A stretch of DNA of 64,000 nucleotides from Watersipora subatra (Eukaryota; Bryozoa; Gymnolaemata; Cheilostomatida; Watersiporidae), in contig NC_088714.1 in the NCBI RefSeq assembly GCF_963576615.1, positions 3,596,001-3,660,000 of the forward strand. Reading direction: 5' to 3'. Positions within the stretch are counted from its first letter, which is position 1. Each line of letters opens with the position of its first letter. The translations under genes and the position numbers were made by a program. This document shows, in pieces, positions 48,814 to 61,253 of this stretch. The notes under the pieces are model-generated. The model was given only the letters and a program-made list of their open reading frames with translations. It was not told the DNA's origin and did not search any database.

Positions 48814-50087
48814 TTCTGTGTAACCTTAGTAGTTGTCTCACCTTCTCTCATACAAGCAATGCTAGGCTCAGCAGTCTAGCTATAATCCGCTGCTACATGC
48901 AGCCTCAACACCTCGCAGCTGTATTAGTTGGATGTCATTTCAGATTAGTTTATGAACTGGGTGATCAGTGATTTGCAGTCTTGTAAAAGATCGTAGGTTT
49001 TAGTTCAAGCCCTTGCCGGTACCACTGGTTATGCATACATTTCAAATTTAAATGCAGTGCAACAGCATAATTCCACTTTTATATTTACCTTAAATCTTGG
49101 TGAGAAATAAAAGCATAATTTAAAACCACATTTAGCGCACAATATGAACCAGGATTACCTGTGATCACCAGGCCATTCAGAATAAAACAGCTATGCATGT
49201 TTGTTGACTCAATAAATGGTACTTTGTTCCAAACTAATGGTCATAATCCCTGCTCTTCTGTAACATGCATACTAGATACTTGGCAAAGTTTTGTAAGATT
49301 TTTGCCTACCACAGAAAGCGCTAAACCATCATTCAGATATTTCATTGAAAGCAACTCTGGTAGATTTCAAAGTATTTTCAGTTTTTGTATTCAAGCTCGA
49401 AAGATAGCGAGATTAACTCTCAAATTATGGTAAGTTGTATTAGTTCTGCACTTGCGTGTATGGTTCAGTACAGTGTTCTACAGTCAGTGTCAACCGTTCC
49501 AAGGCATCTTACAGGTTTACTTGACAGAGTATCAACACTAGTCATATAGGAAGAACGGTAGGGGCAGTTGCGTTGTATTATACTCCACTATTGTTAGTAT
49601 ATTGTAAGTATATTCCTACCAATCATAGATTATAGAGAGGGCCGTTTCTTGTGGCGTCCCAAGTTGATTCGAATTTACCTGAAGCTAATGACAGGCTTTA
49701 CGCAATGATCTTTGTATTTGCTCAGAATCAATAAACAAAGCCGTATTTCCTAACTTAGCTCAGAATAAGTGGAATGACTATTTCTTTATCTATTTGTAGA
49801 AGATTTTGCAAAGCTGTCAGTAAATATCTTAGAAGGGCTTGGGCAATGTTGAGAGGCTGAATGAGAAATAACAGTTCGAGTAGATAGCTGCTATCACATG
49901 GGTTTCCTTTCTATCTTAAATCAACCTATCAACTTAAGCCTCGGCCATTCTATCTCTATTCATCGCTACCCAGCCGGTTATCTTGTTTCATTGTAAGATA
50001 TCGTTGCCGCACAACCATTGGGCTCAGTCTTGACATAGTTTACTCCGTAAAACACCTCCCAACCTGTCACTCTCTCAAGCTTTCATC
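48814..50087. other. Intergenic, no gene seen
   Basis: A weak tRNA-like box B (GGTTTTAGTTCAAGCCC near 48993) suggests a decayed SINE. The rest is unassigned; it should include the promoter of the Reeler gene. Confidence 0.45.
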
Positions 50088-53000
50088 ATGAATCTTGTAA
50101 GTTTGCTTGTTTATTTCTCTCTTGATTCTACGAAGGCGCCAAGTGGCCCACCCTGATTCCACTACGGAACCTTGTTTATTTCTACTCTGAGATTGTTTAG
50201 GCATTTTTTGCTCCTTTTGAATAAACTTGGGGAGACCAACAAGGAAAATTAATGTATGGTTTCTTGAGATGCCCTCGTGATGAGAGTATGAAAAATAAAA
50301 CATGTAATCTTGTTCAGCAGTTAAATACATTGAAAAAATTATTTAATAATTTTTAATTTAACAATTTAACCGCTCGTGAAGTGAAATGGTACTGATTTGA
50401 TCTAAAATATTTTAGTAGCCGTCTTTATAACTGTGCACATCCTATGACATACTTGTAACAGCATCATCACTAATCAGTCCTGGTGTCAACAATGATGTTT
50501 TCTTTGTCATGTTTCCTATGAGCCCTTCAAGTAAATGGCTATAAGGCCATTTGTTGCTTTTTTGGCTCTTCACAAAAACTGGATAAAGAATCTTTAGAAA
50601 GTCAAAAACATCTAAAGTTATAAGAAGTTTTTTCATAGCTACAGATTGCTAATTTCAATGACCCTCGAAACACAACTCAAAGCAGCATTTACATTCAGCT
50701 ATACAACATAAGAAGTAAAATTATGTTCTGAAAAGACATGAGTTTTTATTAGGGTGTTAGTTGAGCTTTAAACACGGTCTTCCGTTATAGAAACGTGAGC
50801 AAATAATACTTGACTAATTGTAAATCTTTACTTTTAGCAGAGTTTGGTATGGAAAAAAGAACTCACAGAACATACATGACAAACATCAATTTTTCCGGTT
50901 TAGTAAATGTAACTGGATTTGTATAACTTGCCCACGATTCTTCTTACTCATACATTTGGTTGTAGTAATCACTCTCTCACGCTCTCACTCACTCTCTCAC
51001 TTACTCTCTCACTGACTCGCTCACCCACTGGCTCACTCACTCCCTTACCCTCTCACTCACTTACTCTCTCACTCACTTACTCTCTCACTCACTTACTCTC
51101 TCACGCTTTCACTCACTTACTCTCTCACTTACTCTCTCATTTACTGACTCCATCACCCACTGGCACACTCACTCTCTTACCCTCTCACTCTGTACTCTCC
51201 ACAACTTGTAAGTATTTTTTATATTAATAATCTTTAGGGTCTATTTTCTTATTTAGCTTTAGGTTTGGCACCCAACTCTTACAATTACAATGACTTTTAC
51301 AAATTCTTCGCATTTTCTTGCACGTTTATTTATGTTAATACAAAACCTTTCTAAACTCATTTTATAGGTGAATTCTTGTAGGTATGGTTATCACTGATTG
51401 TAACAGCTGTGTGTTTTACCTATGTGACATGCCATGGACGCGGTGCTACTGCTGCAGCTTGTGCAAATTTAGCACCCAAACACGCGAGTACTAGGCCCCA
51501 GACTACTACATCACCCTATGGTATTCAAATAGATGATACAGATTGGAATGACTTTGGAAAAGTGTCAGGTTTGTGTAGAACAAAGTTTTCTGTTCGATGT
51601 AAAGCTTCTTAACTCAAACCTTTGTTATAGTTTAGTTAGCATTTGCTGTATATTGGTCACTGTATACAAGGAAGAGTTGTGTTTATTGCCTCAGATCCAA
51701 AGAACGAGTGAACTTGTCATTAACATTACTTCACATGATATACATATAAAGGTGACACATTTTGAGGTGCTCTATACTTTAAACACAGTATGCTCGTTTC
51801 AGTTATGTATCTATATAAGATGAGGAGTTATAAAAGATATTGTATGGCTCAATTAAAAATGTTCCTAAGAGATTTTTCAGGATCTTATCAAAGTTTTGTC
51901 ACAAAAAATTAAACTAACTTTATATATATACAAAATATGTGTAGTATACAAAAAGTATAATATACAAAAACTTGTCAAAAAGTATATGAACCTCAAAGTC
52001 CGTGTGTATGTAGTTCAGTTTGTCCAGCTGTAGCTATTAAAATATTGCAAGAAAGAACTCGTATCGCAGGAGATTAGAACTTGAAACTTCCCATTTGCTA
52101 GGCATATGCCTTACCAATTTAGCTACGCGAGATTGATGGGCGATATATGTCCATTCGTGGGTGCAAATACGCTACCGCTCTCCGTTATGGTGCAACATCA
52201 TTCTATGTATTAGTAAGAGCCGTAGATAACTACATTATAGCTTACTTACATAAATTAGCTATTGGCAAGGTGCCAGGCTAATGGCAAAAGGCATTTTTTA
52301 TAAGCTGTTTTTGATAAGTGTAGCATTGCCATCACTACTTATAAGTTGGTTTTTAATACCCATGCAACACCGGACATTCCGCTAGTATATATATATATAT
52401 ATTATAGTATATATATATTATATATATATATAATATATATATATTATATATATATATTTTATATGTATAGAATATATATTTTAGCTAACATACAGCTAAT
52501 ATATATTTTTCATTATTATTTTATTAAGTATATATAGCTAATATATATTTTACATATATTGGCTATATACATGTATATGTACTAGCTGAACTACCCAGCG
52601 TTGCCAGGGTAATAAAAAAGTATTTTAACAAAAAATTTATTCGTATTTAACATATAACAACATTTTCCATTCTAACTTTCAAACTACATATCATGAGAAA
52701 AGTATTTAGGGTAGTTGAAATAATCAAGAGAGAAAGTAAAAACAATTGTAAATGTTCTCAAACTTTGTTAAACGACCGTAACTTTCAAACTTCATATCAA
52801 GAAGAAAATGTTTTGTGCAGATCAAATAAGTAAAAAATTAAATAAAACAATTTTAAAAAGGTTTAAATATAATTGTGAAATAGTTAGCAAGTAATAGCTA
52901 AATTAAGTCTGTTTCGCTACAATTATAATAAAAGATGATTCGGTGGTGATACAATTAATACAAAATGAGAAAACAAAATAAAAATCCTGATTATGTTGAA

Positions 53001-56000
53001 TTAATAATAACAATTCTTGCAGTGAGAATTCTAGAAGTGTGTGTGGTGTGTGGTGGTGTGTGGTGTGGTGGTGGTGTGCTGGGTGCTGGGTGCTTGTGTG
53101 TGTATGTAAAAAGTTTATTGTTCCACCAAAAGCTATCCATCACAACTTTGAGTACAATGATACTGGTACCTCTCAACACTGGTACAAATGTAAAAATGGG
53201 ATATGATGGGATATAGCACGTCTGACTGAACGGTGAGAGAATGTAGAGGTCATTCTCGAGAGGTCATTATTACGCGAGATAATAATATCGTCTGCGTGAA
53301 AAGTATTGATCTCCACCGCAATTTAGCAATTGAATCTTACAAAAAACCGGAAATAAAAGTTCATGAAAACCTGAAAAAGCATCGTATTTCATAGAGTTAA
53401 TGGAATTCATAGTTTCAAATAATACGTCATTTAGCGTGTGCATACGCTATACAGTATATGATAATGTCTTTGATTAATATGACTTGTCTAGTTCAGTGGT
53501 AGAGCGCGTGGATAACAAACTTGCGGTTGCAATCTCCGTGAGTTCAAATTCGTCAGAACATGGAATTTTTATTGCAAGATTCTAATAGCTATAGCTGGGA
53601 ATACAAGGACAGACAGATGACAGACGACAAATTTTGAGAAATATATATAGATATATATATATATTACCTCATTGGCAATAATTTTATTTCAAACAGATGT
53701 TTTTTTAAATTATGTCATAAAAGAACCATAAAAAAGGGCAACAGTTAACCACTGAAATCAAATAAATGGTTTGGTCTATAGCGTTTAAAATACTTTTCTT
53801 TGCTAAGAGAATGGATATTAAAAGGAAGATTGTTGAAGCAGCTAGCAATGATATTAACTTTTATAGATCTGTCTTGAAGTGTCCGATAAACATGTAGGGC
53901 CTGTCAATATGAAATGATGTAAAGGCACTTGGCCTGCATATACTAGAGTGGTCTAGCCTGAAATTGCCTTATGATTGTTATAGTTTCCTTTACTGGTGGA
54001 CCTGTCAACGGCTTCCTGCTGCAGGCGAGAAAAAAGACAGATGATGCAGGAATTGGAATGTTTGGTTCATCCCTGCCTAATGGTGCTCAACTTGGACCAT
54101 GCAAGCTGGAGTAAGTACTGACAAAGTGATGTTATGATTGTTGAAGTTTCACCCAGATGTTTAACTAATTGTTTATTGAGGGCGAACATGCAGGTAATTG
54201 TTTTAGGTATCTGGGTAGTGCAGTGATGCTCTAGCTAATGTACTAGGGTGATAAAATACATGTTCAGAATGTTGGTAGGTTGTTGAGGCAGTGCTTTAGC
54301 CATTCAGTTAGTGTTTTAGTCACTAAGAGAGTGTATTAGTTATTCAGATAGTTTATTAGTTATTCAAATATGGTATTAGTCACTCAGATAGCATATTAAT
54401 CACTCAGTTAGCTTATTAGGCACTCAGACAGTGTATTAGTCACTCAGTTAGTGTATTAGTCACTCAGATAGTGGATTAGTCACTAAGAGAGTGTATTAGC
54501 TATTCAGATAGTGTATTAGCTACTCAGATAGTGCATTAGTCACTCAGATAGTGTATTAGTCACTCAGATAGTGTATTAGTCAGATAAAATACTAATTATT
54601 CAAGGAGTATGTTATTTACTTAAGTCGTATAGTAACTACTCAGATGGCGAAGTAGTTACTTAAATGGTATCTTAGTTACTATGAGGTCATGCTCGCTACA
54701 CAAACAGCATGTTAGTTACTCAAATAATATGGGAGTTGCTCAGTTGGCATGTTACCTACTTATTGTGTTAGCTAATCAGACTGGGTGCAGTACACTATCT
54801 AAATAACTATAGATTTTAACTAACTAACCTACTGTTTGAGTAACTTGAATAATTACGTAAAGCTAATGATTTAACCATTCTTGATTTATTAATTAATATT
54901 TGGTCATTATTCACTGTTTTCTGGTTCTAGTGGAGCTGACATTTCGGTGACCCACACAAATCCTGATGCTAAATCCAATTTAACCTTCTCTTGGACATTC
55001 CCAGAAGATAATGCTTATAATGGAGAAATTTATTTTCAGTAAGTGAATAGCATATTGTCCTGTGTAAAGAACTAGTGTTACTTTAACTTTATTCTTGTAG
55101 TTGTCTCAAGGTCTATAGGTCTATAGGTCTATAGGTCTATAAGTCTATAGGTCTATAGGTCTATAGGTCTATAAGTCTATAGGTCTATAGGTCTATAAGT
55201 CTATAGGTCTATAGGTCTATAGGTCTATAGGTCTATAAGTCTATAGGTCTATAGGTCTATAGGTCTATAAGTCTATAGGTCTATAGGTCTATAAGTCTAT
55301 AGGTCTATAGGTCTATAGGTCTATAAGTCTATAGGTCTATAGGTCTATAGGTCTATAAGTCTATAGGTCTATAGGTCTATAGGTCTATAGGTCTCAGGTA
55401 AAACATCTGAGAGTAATGAGTTCTACAAATCAAGGACAATCATTTTTCTAGAAACTAATCTAGAGATAGTGGTATCTATAAAAATTAATTTAAAGACAGT
55501 ATTTTCTATATAACTGATTTAAACAGCAACACCTGTAGAGGTTAAATTATAGATAGCAGTGTCTATAAAGACTAACTACTGCCCAGCTCAAGGCTTAGCC
55601 GAGAGCCATAAAAGCTAAACTATTATTGGTTCAGTTTGGTTCAATCTCATAGAAAATAGAATTCAAGGCGATATGACCGCCAATTGCTTATCACATAATT
55701 CAAGTCTGTTCTGTAATATTGTCTAGGAGGTAAAAATTAATTACTAAATATTTTAAATATGCTTTCGGGCAAAATAGGTAGTTTCTATTTGTAATTTTTT
55801 TACTCCTTAGGCCTAAAATGTTTATCAAGATTACCATTAAAAAAAGGTGTGCTATGTTCTCACAAGGTCATTTGTGTCCCTCCTACAATTACTCTTTCTA
55901 AATGAGCTTCTTATGAAAAACAGCATGCTAAACGCTTCCTTATTGATGTATGTAAAATAATCAATATATTGCAGACTATGTTTAGCTACTTCTGTGGCTT

Positions 56001-57587
56001 TATTCATCTTATGGTTATTTATATTCATCTTGTTGTTTATATCTAGATAAGTCTTTATATTATAATATCTGATACAATATTAAATATGCGGTTGTTTGTA
56101 GATATATCACTCAGCAGTTTCCCTGCACATACAAACCTCTAAATTATTTTGTACCCACAGTAAAGATTTCTTCCAACAGCAATATATAGCATATTAAACA
56201 GCAGATATAATCCATCTTTGAGTGTTAAACTTTATCTTTATTGACAAAAATTCTTCTTATTTTGCAACTTACAAACTTGGTTTAGAATTATTTTTTATGT
56301 CTATGAAAACTGTAAGCATTAGCACATATTTTTTGGATACCAATCTTTCATTTGTACAATTTTTTATGGATGTAAGAATCCTTGCTGACTAGCTAAGGTG
56401 AATAAATGCTACTGCAGAATCTGATATCTTTAAGCCTGAAGCAGGCTTTACACCAACCGACCATTTACGCCAGAATGAGGTGCATCTCTTCTACATTGCA
56501 AAAACTTTGAACGATAGCCACTGAACCAGATGAGACAATTACAATTCTTTGAAAGCTATGATTTTTTTCTCGACTCTTATGATAAGGCTTTGCGTCATCA
56601 ACTAGTAATTACTATGGCAATTTATGCATATTTTTTAGGGCTGCATTTGCTAAAGATCACGACACCTACTGGACCAATGTAGTGTCCTCACCCATTGTCC
56701 GAGGTATATATTTCTTTATTCTATGTTTTATGAAAACTACATCACTTGTTTTTACCAAAAAAAACAAGTGATGTATCCCTGTATACATAACAGGGATCGC
56801 TAAACATATTATAGAAATGTTTACTTTTCTATATCCTTTTTCATAAACATAAATATTTCCATAATTTTATGGAAATGGATATGGAAATTTTATTTTAGAA
56901 ATTTGGAAATGGTATGGAAATGGAAATAATATGGAAATGAATTATGGAAATGTGATGGAAATGGGAATAATATCGAAATGAATTATGGAAATGGAAATAA
57001 TATAGAAATGAATTATGGAAATGTTATGGAAATGGAAATAATATGAAAAATATGGAAATGAATTATGGAAATGTTATGGAAATGGAAATAATATGGAAAT
57101 GAATTATGGAAGTGTTATGGAAATGGAAATAATATGGAAATGAATTATGCAAATGTTATGGAAATAGAAATAATATGGAAATGAATTATGGAAATGTTAT
57201 GGAAATGGAAATAATATAGAGGTGAATTATGGAAATGTTATGGAAATGAAAATTGTAACATACACGTAATCCCTGTCAGAGAGTAAACTGAGTTGTGGCG
57301 TTTTATTAGAGGTGGCGTTCAAATAAAAGTGGCGCTCAAATAGACATTTTACGGTATACATATTTGCTCATTACACGTCATTTACTGACCAAATCTACTG
57401 TTTCCCATTTACTGTAGTGTCAAACTTGACGACGGCTGCTCCGGTGGAGACAACTACTCATAAGGAGCTGGTGACAACTACTCAAAAGCTTCCTGAGACT
57501 AGCACTTCAGCCGGTTGCCTAGCAACTGTCAGTACCTTTTTAATGATCATAATGGCTGTCACCCTTCAAGCAATTGCGCAATCATAA
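50088..57587 (+). CDS. Reeler-domain protein, signal peptide and C-terminal anchor, 6 exons
   Basis: Exons: 50088-50096, 51382-51568, 53984-54110, 54931-55038, 56639-56703, 57418-57587; all GT-AG, phases agree, 221 codons plus TAA. Residues 1-21 form a signal peptide (MNLVWLSLIVTAVCFTYVTC). The Reeler domain follows: C30, LAPKH, TSPYGIQI; then VNGFLLQARKK with GIGMFGSS and C105; then ISVTHTNPDAKSNLTFSWTF and YWTNVVSSPIV. A Thr-rich stretch (about 168-195) leads to a hydrophobic end that stops almost at once, as in a GPI signal or a short membrane anchor. Reeler proteins include insect defence proteins (noduler type), reelin and ferric-chelate reductase relatives. No DOMON or cytochrome domain is present. 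The tiny first exon was chosen because ATGAATCTT/GTAAGT joins in phase and completes the signal peptide; the paralogue has the same arrangement. Confidence 0.85.
50968..51195. repeat. CACTCTCTCACTCACTTACT simple repeat (Reeler intron 1)
   Basis: Imperfect tetranucleotide-based repeat of CTCA and CTTA units; open by chance on the plus strand. Confidence 0.9.
52010..53690. repeat. Dispersed repeat family R1, copy 2, with adjoining 3'-end piece (Reeler intron 2)
   Basis: 52580-53690 starts CTACCCAGCGTTGCCAGGG and matches 32518-33990, including AACATATAACAACATTT and the tRNA-like module. 52010-52390 holds a minus-strand tRNA-like module and ends with ACACCGGACATTCCGCTAGTATA, similar to the end of copy 1. 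A TA-rich tract (52385-52580) separates the two, so two family members may lie end to end. Confidence 0.65.
54296..54590. repeat. 20-bp minisatellite GTGTATTAGTCACTCAGATA
   Basis: About 14 imperfect units in Reeler intron 3. Confidence 0.9.
55108..55394. repeat. 8-bp satellite AGGTCTAT
   Basis: About 36 units, with AAGTCTAT variants scattered in a semi-regular pattern; starts 70 bp after the donor of Reeler exon 4. Confidence 0.95.
56746..56781. repeat. Hairpin in Reeler intron 5
   Basis: ACATCACTTGTTTTT and its complement separated by a few bases; perfect arms of about 15 bp, 45 bp after the exon 5 donor. Confidence 0.8.
56870..57250. repeat. 41-bp minisatellite of ATGGAAATG units
   Basis: Composite of GAATTATGGAAATG and TTATGGAAATGGAAATAAT, repeated about eight times in Reeler intron 5. 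Confidence 0.9.
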
Positions 57588-57835
57588 AATGTAGACTTTA
57601 CCCTAAGAGGTAGTGTAATCGATTGTAGCTTAAAATATATAACTAAGTTCTTTGCTTGTCCTTCATGTAAATCCATACTGCTGAGATCAACATCATATTG
57701 GTCAATATTACTGATCTAGCATCGAGCATTTGAATATTTTGCTGTTATTTTTTTAACATTTTTGGGATATGAAAGTTGAAGTTTCATCTCTGTTCTGTTA
57801 AAACAAATAGTGTCTGCGCAGCGTCTCTTATTTCA

Positions 57836-57841
57836 AATAAA
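57836..57841 (+). promoter_or_regulatory. Polyadenylation signal AATAAA of the Reeler gene
   Basis: 249 bp after the stop codon; the first clear signal downstream. Confidence 0.55.
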
Positions 57842-57952
57842 AAGTTAATATCTACTTATATTAAATCTAGTGGTGTTGCTGGTTCAAAACTGTCTTACAA
57901 TACATTGAGTGTTACTTGGTAGAAATGTCACAGAAAAACTCTGTAATGATAC

Positions 57953-58683
57953 TGTAAGGTTCCCACAGATCGAAGTTCACATGATGATCGGAAGTCCCAC
58001 AATCGGCACAAACCAAGTGCAGTTCAATTAAAGACATGACAATCATCCGAACATTTATATAGCTTTATTAAACAAGAATACACCCAATGATACACCTTCC
58101 ATCAACAGAATGACATTAAAAAGACAGTTCATTAACAATTCGTATGAACATATACATATTCCATTTAAGGTTGCATGACTATGTCAAAATTAGCTGACCA
58201 AAGTAAATTAACTCTACCCATCTTGGCTATCCGTTGTCCGAGTTATTGGTCCAACTTGACCATAAAACTATTTCACACTTCCGAACTTTAGTATATTTTT
58301 AGTATAACTCATTTCCTAAGCATTTAATCTTAATTAGTTGTGGCTTCACATTCTTATATATATACGGCTCTTTCACTTTATCAAGCCGTCTTTTTGAATT
58401 GTTCATATACGTCTCCACAACTCTCTCTCTCATGAAGCCAGGTATTACTGTATTTTAGTTTTATTTTGAGTGTCAGCCATTGTGCAATTTTTAATAGCTT
58501 TTAAGGTTGTGATTGTCTAATTTTGGAATTAAATAAATTATTATTGATTTGTGTGTGTAAGATAACTTGCTTATTTACTTCCTCGTTAAGTAATTTTCAC
58601 ACTAATTAAAAGAAGACAACTACCAAGAACCAGGTCAAATTAACAACATAAAGATTGCCTCTATTTTTGGGCAAATCTTTACA
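57953..58683. mobile_element. Solo LTR, copy 2
   Basis: 731 bp, the same family and orientation as 15196-15994 (TGTAAGGTTCCCACAGATCG at the left, GGGCAAATCTTTACA at the right). Its own 4-bp target duplication ATAC is at 57949-57952 and 58684-58687. Differences from copy 1 are substitutions and small deletions. Confidence 0.85.
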
Positions 58684-58991
58684 ATACCAAATACTGCTAG
58701 GATCTGCATTGTAACAAGAAAGACTATACTGGATGTTTTTAGTCATAGCCTAATCAAGAGAGCCTAACTCCAACAAAAACTTAAGGTTTTGTCTCTCGCT
58801 GAAAGATGGAAATTGTAGCGACTATTTAAACTAGTGGAGAGCCCTTTGTTTGCCAGTAGAACTGACAAGTGTCATCAAGTGTAAAATAGAACTAGCCGTA
58901 TCCTTTCCCAACTTTTTTATACAAATTACTGCTGGTGCTTTCAGATTTAATGCCAGTTAGGTTTTTAATACCAATGGCAGTTGCATATTTT

Positions 58992-59879
58992 AAAGGTTGA
59001 CTTGCAACAAAATTCACTATACAGTTATTTGGTATCATAAGATTCACCATGTTTTACTCTGTTGTGTTGTAGGTGCAAAATATATGGGAATGTGATTACA
59101 AGCTCTTAAAAGCTCAAAAACGAACAGTTAATCGCAGCCACACGAGACCGCCGTAGTTTGGATTCGCGTTTCAAAACGGCTCAAATGTGACGTACAATAG
59201 TTGTTACAGGATGGTTTCTGTTTACACTTTCATGCAACCTCATTCGTCGAAATATTTTCACAAATATACTTCACGCATTCAATAAAACCATGTCTATTGT
59301 TCTTACGCGTCTATTTTATCGTCATTGTAATGCTGTCACTTTTAGCACTGATATCTTATAACTTACCGTAAAAAATCGTTCAACTTTCTAACCTTAGCTC
59401 GAAGGAGTACATATCATTGTCTAATAATCATGTTGAGCCTGTTGGTTACCTGTGATAATCGAAAAGTGCTGCAAAAAATTATTTGCGAAGTATTGGGTCA
59501 CGTGATCAGATTACGACTTGACGATTGAATAATGCCGAAACAAAACTGTAAAGTAGCGAGCATCTATATTTGATACGGGGTCTTGGGTAAAACCCGAAGT
59601 GTTTGTCATAAACTAGTGCTACGATAAGTTTTATATTGAGCTTTTATTAGCCTTTCAATTCGCGTGAGAACATCACGTGACAAGACAATAACCAAACTGT
59701 AATGACTACGTCAGATAAATAACGAGATTCCAATCTACGGCAGCTTTTCGTTTTTGAGCTTTTAAGAACTTGTAATCACGTTGCCATGTATTTGGCACCT
59801 ACAACACAACAGAGTAAAACATGGTGAATCTTTTGATACCAAATAACTGTAATGTGAATTTTGTTGCAAGTCAACCTTT
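58992..59879. mobile_element. Long-TIR DNA element, copy 1
   Basis: Inverted repeats of roughly 140-160 bp (AAAGGTTGACTTGCAACAAA at both ends, up to CAAAAACGAA and beyond). About 0.9 kb, no ORF of note. A second copy in opposite orientation starts at 62964. Target duplication not resolved. Confidence 0.85.
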
Positions 59880-61253
59880 GAGGATTCTGCCGCATATGGT
59901 GACCTACTTTGATTGTTTTCCTCCTTATAAAATTTTGACAACATTTAGTTGACAAGCATAGCCCAGTAAGCTCTTCACATTTTGTTTAAAAAAAGGTCAG
60001 TAAAATATCATATTAATTCAATATATGTATATATTTATATATAATATAATATAATTTATTATATTATATATAATTTTATATATAATATAATATGTAGCAA
60101 ACATGTCAAATTTAGAATAATATTGTAAAAACTTTGTAAACAACATAAAACACTTTGTTATGACAACCACCTGTATACCAATGACATTTAAATCCTACAA
60201 TCATCACTCTTGTGAATATTTAGTGGGAGATGCCCTGAGATTGCAAGTGCATATTGGTTAGGAATAGCCATCGTTATGTAACCACAGATGCTGCTCTATG
60301 TCTTATGTCTGTTTTAAGTTTTATGCCTTCCTGCTGTAACCACATATCCTATCCATATTGTTAGTGCTGATGAATAACTGGGCAGTCAGTTGTGAATTCG
60401 CTTGAGTACTGTACGGTAATGTTATTGAATCTTGATAGTAAATAAAGAGCTGAGTTTAATACACTGACAAACAAGCTACAACTCTGTTAGCCTGTAGAAC
60501 TGTCAAGTGTTAGCAAGTCAAAAATATAACTGGCTGTATCCTTTCTCCCTTAGTAAACATCCTGTGGCCTTGTGACCTTGATCTGTAACATTGACAAACC
60601 CCAGTAGATCAATGCCTGTTGTAATCAAGATAGGTTTGAAAATACTATGAGCATCTGATGCCTGAAGATCTTCTTGCAAACTGATACGCTTGTAAAGCAT
60701 CCAAGCAATCAATGACTTAGTAGCAATTAGTAACTATACGTAGTGCATAAAACATAGTTCAAATTTGTACATGAGCGATAGGGTGGGCCAGGGTGTAAAC
60801 AGCACGAATTAAATACTTCAAAGGCATTGACTTGAAAGCACCAGCTGTAATAGTTTCAGTAGTTCGTAATGCTGGTATACGTATTTTGAAAGAGTAAACT
60901 ACATGTTGGTGCCTGTCAAACTCTGGCATTGACACGATTGCCTGTTTACAGTTATCATTTACTGATCAACAGTTGAATGGCTTCACTATTACAAATTGGC
61001 TAGATATTGCCTATTCGGTTTAATTTCAACAGCGTTATCACACTGTTTGCATGTAGATCAAAGAACACACCTCAACTATGCTGTATTGTCCTCCCTTGCA
61101 TCACTGTCACGCAATATTTAAACAAAACCACCCAATTCCGGTTTCATTAGTGATTAGAACTGTCAAGGCAAACATTGTCAGTTACAGAAAGACTGTTTTA
61201 CAGATAAAACCTGTCTGGAGGTTGGCCTTTCGTTTTTGCCTCACAGCCATACC
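59880..61253. other. Intergenic, no gene seen
   Basis: AT-rich with a palindromic TA/AATATAAT tract at 60020-60095. It contains only short ORFs and must carry the upstream region of the second Reeler gene. Confidence 0.45.

Noticed and set aside
50919-51227. 102-codon Ser/Leu/Thr-rich ORF
   Set aside because: It is the translation of the CTCA/CTTA simple repeat in Reeler intron 1.
59762-59944. Minus-strand 60-codon ORF
   Set aside because: Runs through the TIR of the long-TIR element; no protein similarity recognised.
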